NCBI GenBank assembly: GCA_002477955.1
Contig: DLLE01000066.1
Coordinates: forward strand, 1 to 5,313
DNA: 5,313 nt
Source: Treponema sp. UBA7570
GTDB lineage: Bacteria > Spirochaetota > Spirochaetia > Treponematales > Treponemataceae
Direction: 5' to 3'
This document shows positions 5,168 to 5,313 of this stretch, piece after piece (position 1 is the stretch's first letter; each line of letters opens with the position of its first letter). The position numbers were made by a program, and so were the translations under genes. The notes under the pieces were generated by a model. It was not told the DNA's origin. It made no database searches and worked only from the letters and a program-made list of their open reading frames with translations.

Positions 5168-5210
5168 AAAATAAAACTTTTTGGAAAAATAAGCAAGATG
5201 CACGATGCAC
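5168..5210 (-). promoter_or_regulatory. Candidate promoter of the regulator with adjoining 7-bp tandem repeat
   Basis: On the minus strand TTGCTT (5196-5191) and TATTTT (5173-5168) are separated by 17 bases. This is a weak promoter that would give a leader of about 23 bases carrying the AAGGTGG site. Directly upstream of the -35 is GATGCAC in tandem (5197-5203, 5204-5210, plus-strand reading). A repeat abutting a weak -35 suggests an activator or autoregulator site, possibly for the PucR protein itself. Both the promoter and the operator are inferred from pattern only. Confidence 0.35.
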
Positions 5211-5227
5211 GTTTTTAGTTTTTGATG

Positions 5228-5313
5228 GAGCGCATTTTTCGCTCTTATCCGGCTCTTACTGCAAGTCCTCCTTCGCTGCGCTTCGTCCGGTCTTTCCGTG
5301 ACGATCCGGGCTA
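5228..5313. repeat. GC-rich intergenic repeat at the window edge
   Basis: A GC-rich stretch without a credible gene, cut by the window end. It opens with a small hairpin GAGCG-7-CGCTC (5228-5232, 5240-5244). It continues with TCTTATCCGGCT (5243-5254), the exact reverse complement of 2954-2965 in the other GC-rich element. Later it contains TTCGCTGCGCTTCGTCCGG and a CCGTGACGATCCGGG run. The two elements look like members of one dispersed family placed in opposite orientation on either side of the arginase/regulator pair. Confidence 0.55.

Noticed and set aside
5139..5210. Upstream in-frame ATG giving a 24-residue longer PucR regulator
   Set aside because: The extra residues are not part of the PucR N-terminal domain, and the clear AAGGTGG site and family start both point to ATG 5138.

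Overview
The window contains what looks like a complete iteron-type replication and partition module, followed by an arginine-catabolism pair on the opposite strand. Low-GC, A/T-rich coding sequence alternating with short GC-rich palindromic intergenic elements would fit a spirochaete of the Treponema type. That is an impression from base composition and style, not a proven assignment, and another low-GC anaerobe remains possible. Whether the molecule is a plasmid, a chromid or a chromosome carrying an integrated replicon cannot be decided from 5.3 kb.

Left part (1-2399, all + strand). An extremely A/T-rich, repeat-laden leader of about 220 bases precedes three closely spaced genes. They encode a ParA partition ATPase (242-994), a small ribbon-helix-helix DNA-binding protein likely to be its centromere-binding partner (1030-1359), and a plasmid-type RepA initiator (1383-2399). 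Gaps of 35 and 23 bases suggest one transcript. The leader repeats, built around TTAG/CTAA cores, are the best candidate for the partition centromere and for the operator by which the small protein represses the operon.

Origin (2400-2870). No gene is present. Seven direct copies and one inverted copy of a 19-bp iteron (GATAAC-4-CTGTTACAT) are spread irregularly over about 430 bases. With them are one perfect DnaA box (TTATCCACA), a weaker opposed one, an A/T-rich stretch with three TATTATTAG copies that could be the unwinding element, and a tandem 9-mer. The expected working scheme is that RepA binds the iterons, host DnaA joins at its boxes, the A/T stretch melts, and ParA with the small protein segregates the copies.

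Right part (2871-5313). A GC-rich palindromic element (2874-2970) separates the origin from two minus-strand genes. These are a PucR-family transcription regulator (3951-5138) and, downstream of it, an arginase with a complete active site (2987-3892). The arginase has its own near-consensus promoter, placed so that the transcript should begin at the ATG, which makes it a candidate leaderless mRNA. A second GC-rich element sharing a 12-bp motif in inverted orientation closes the window (about 5228-5313), so the arginase/regulator pair is bracketed by related repeats.
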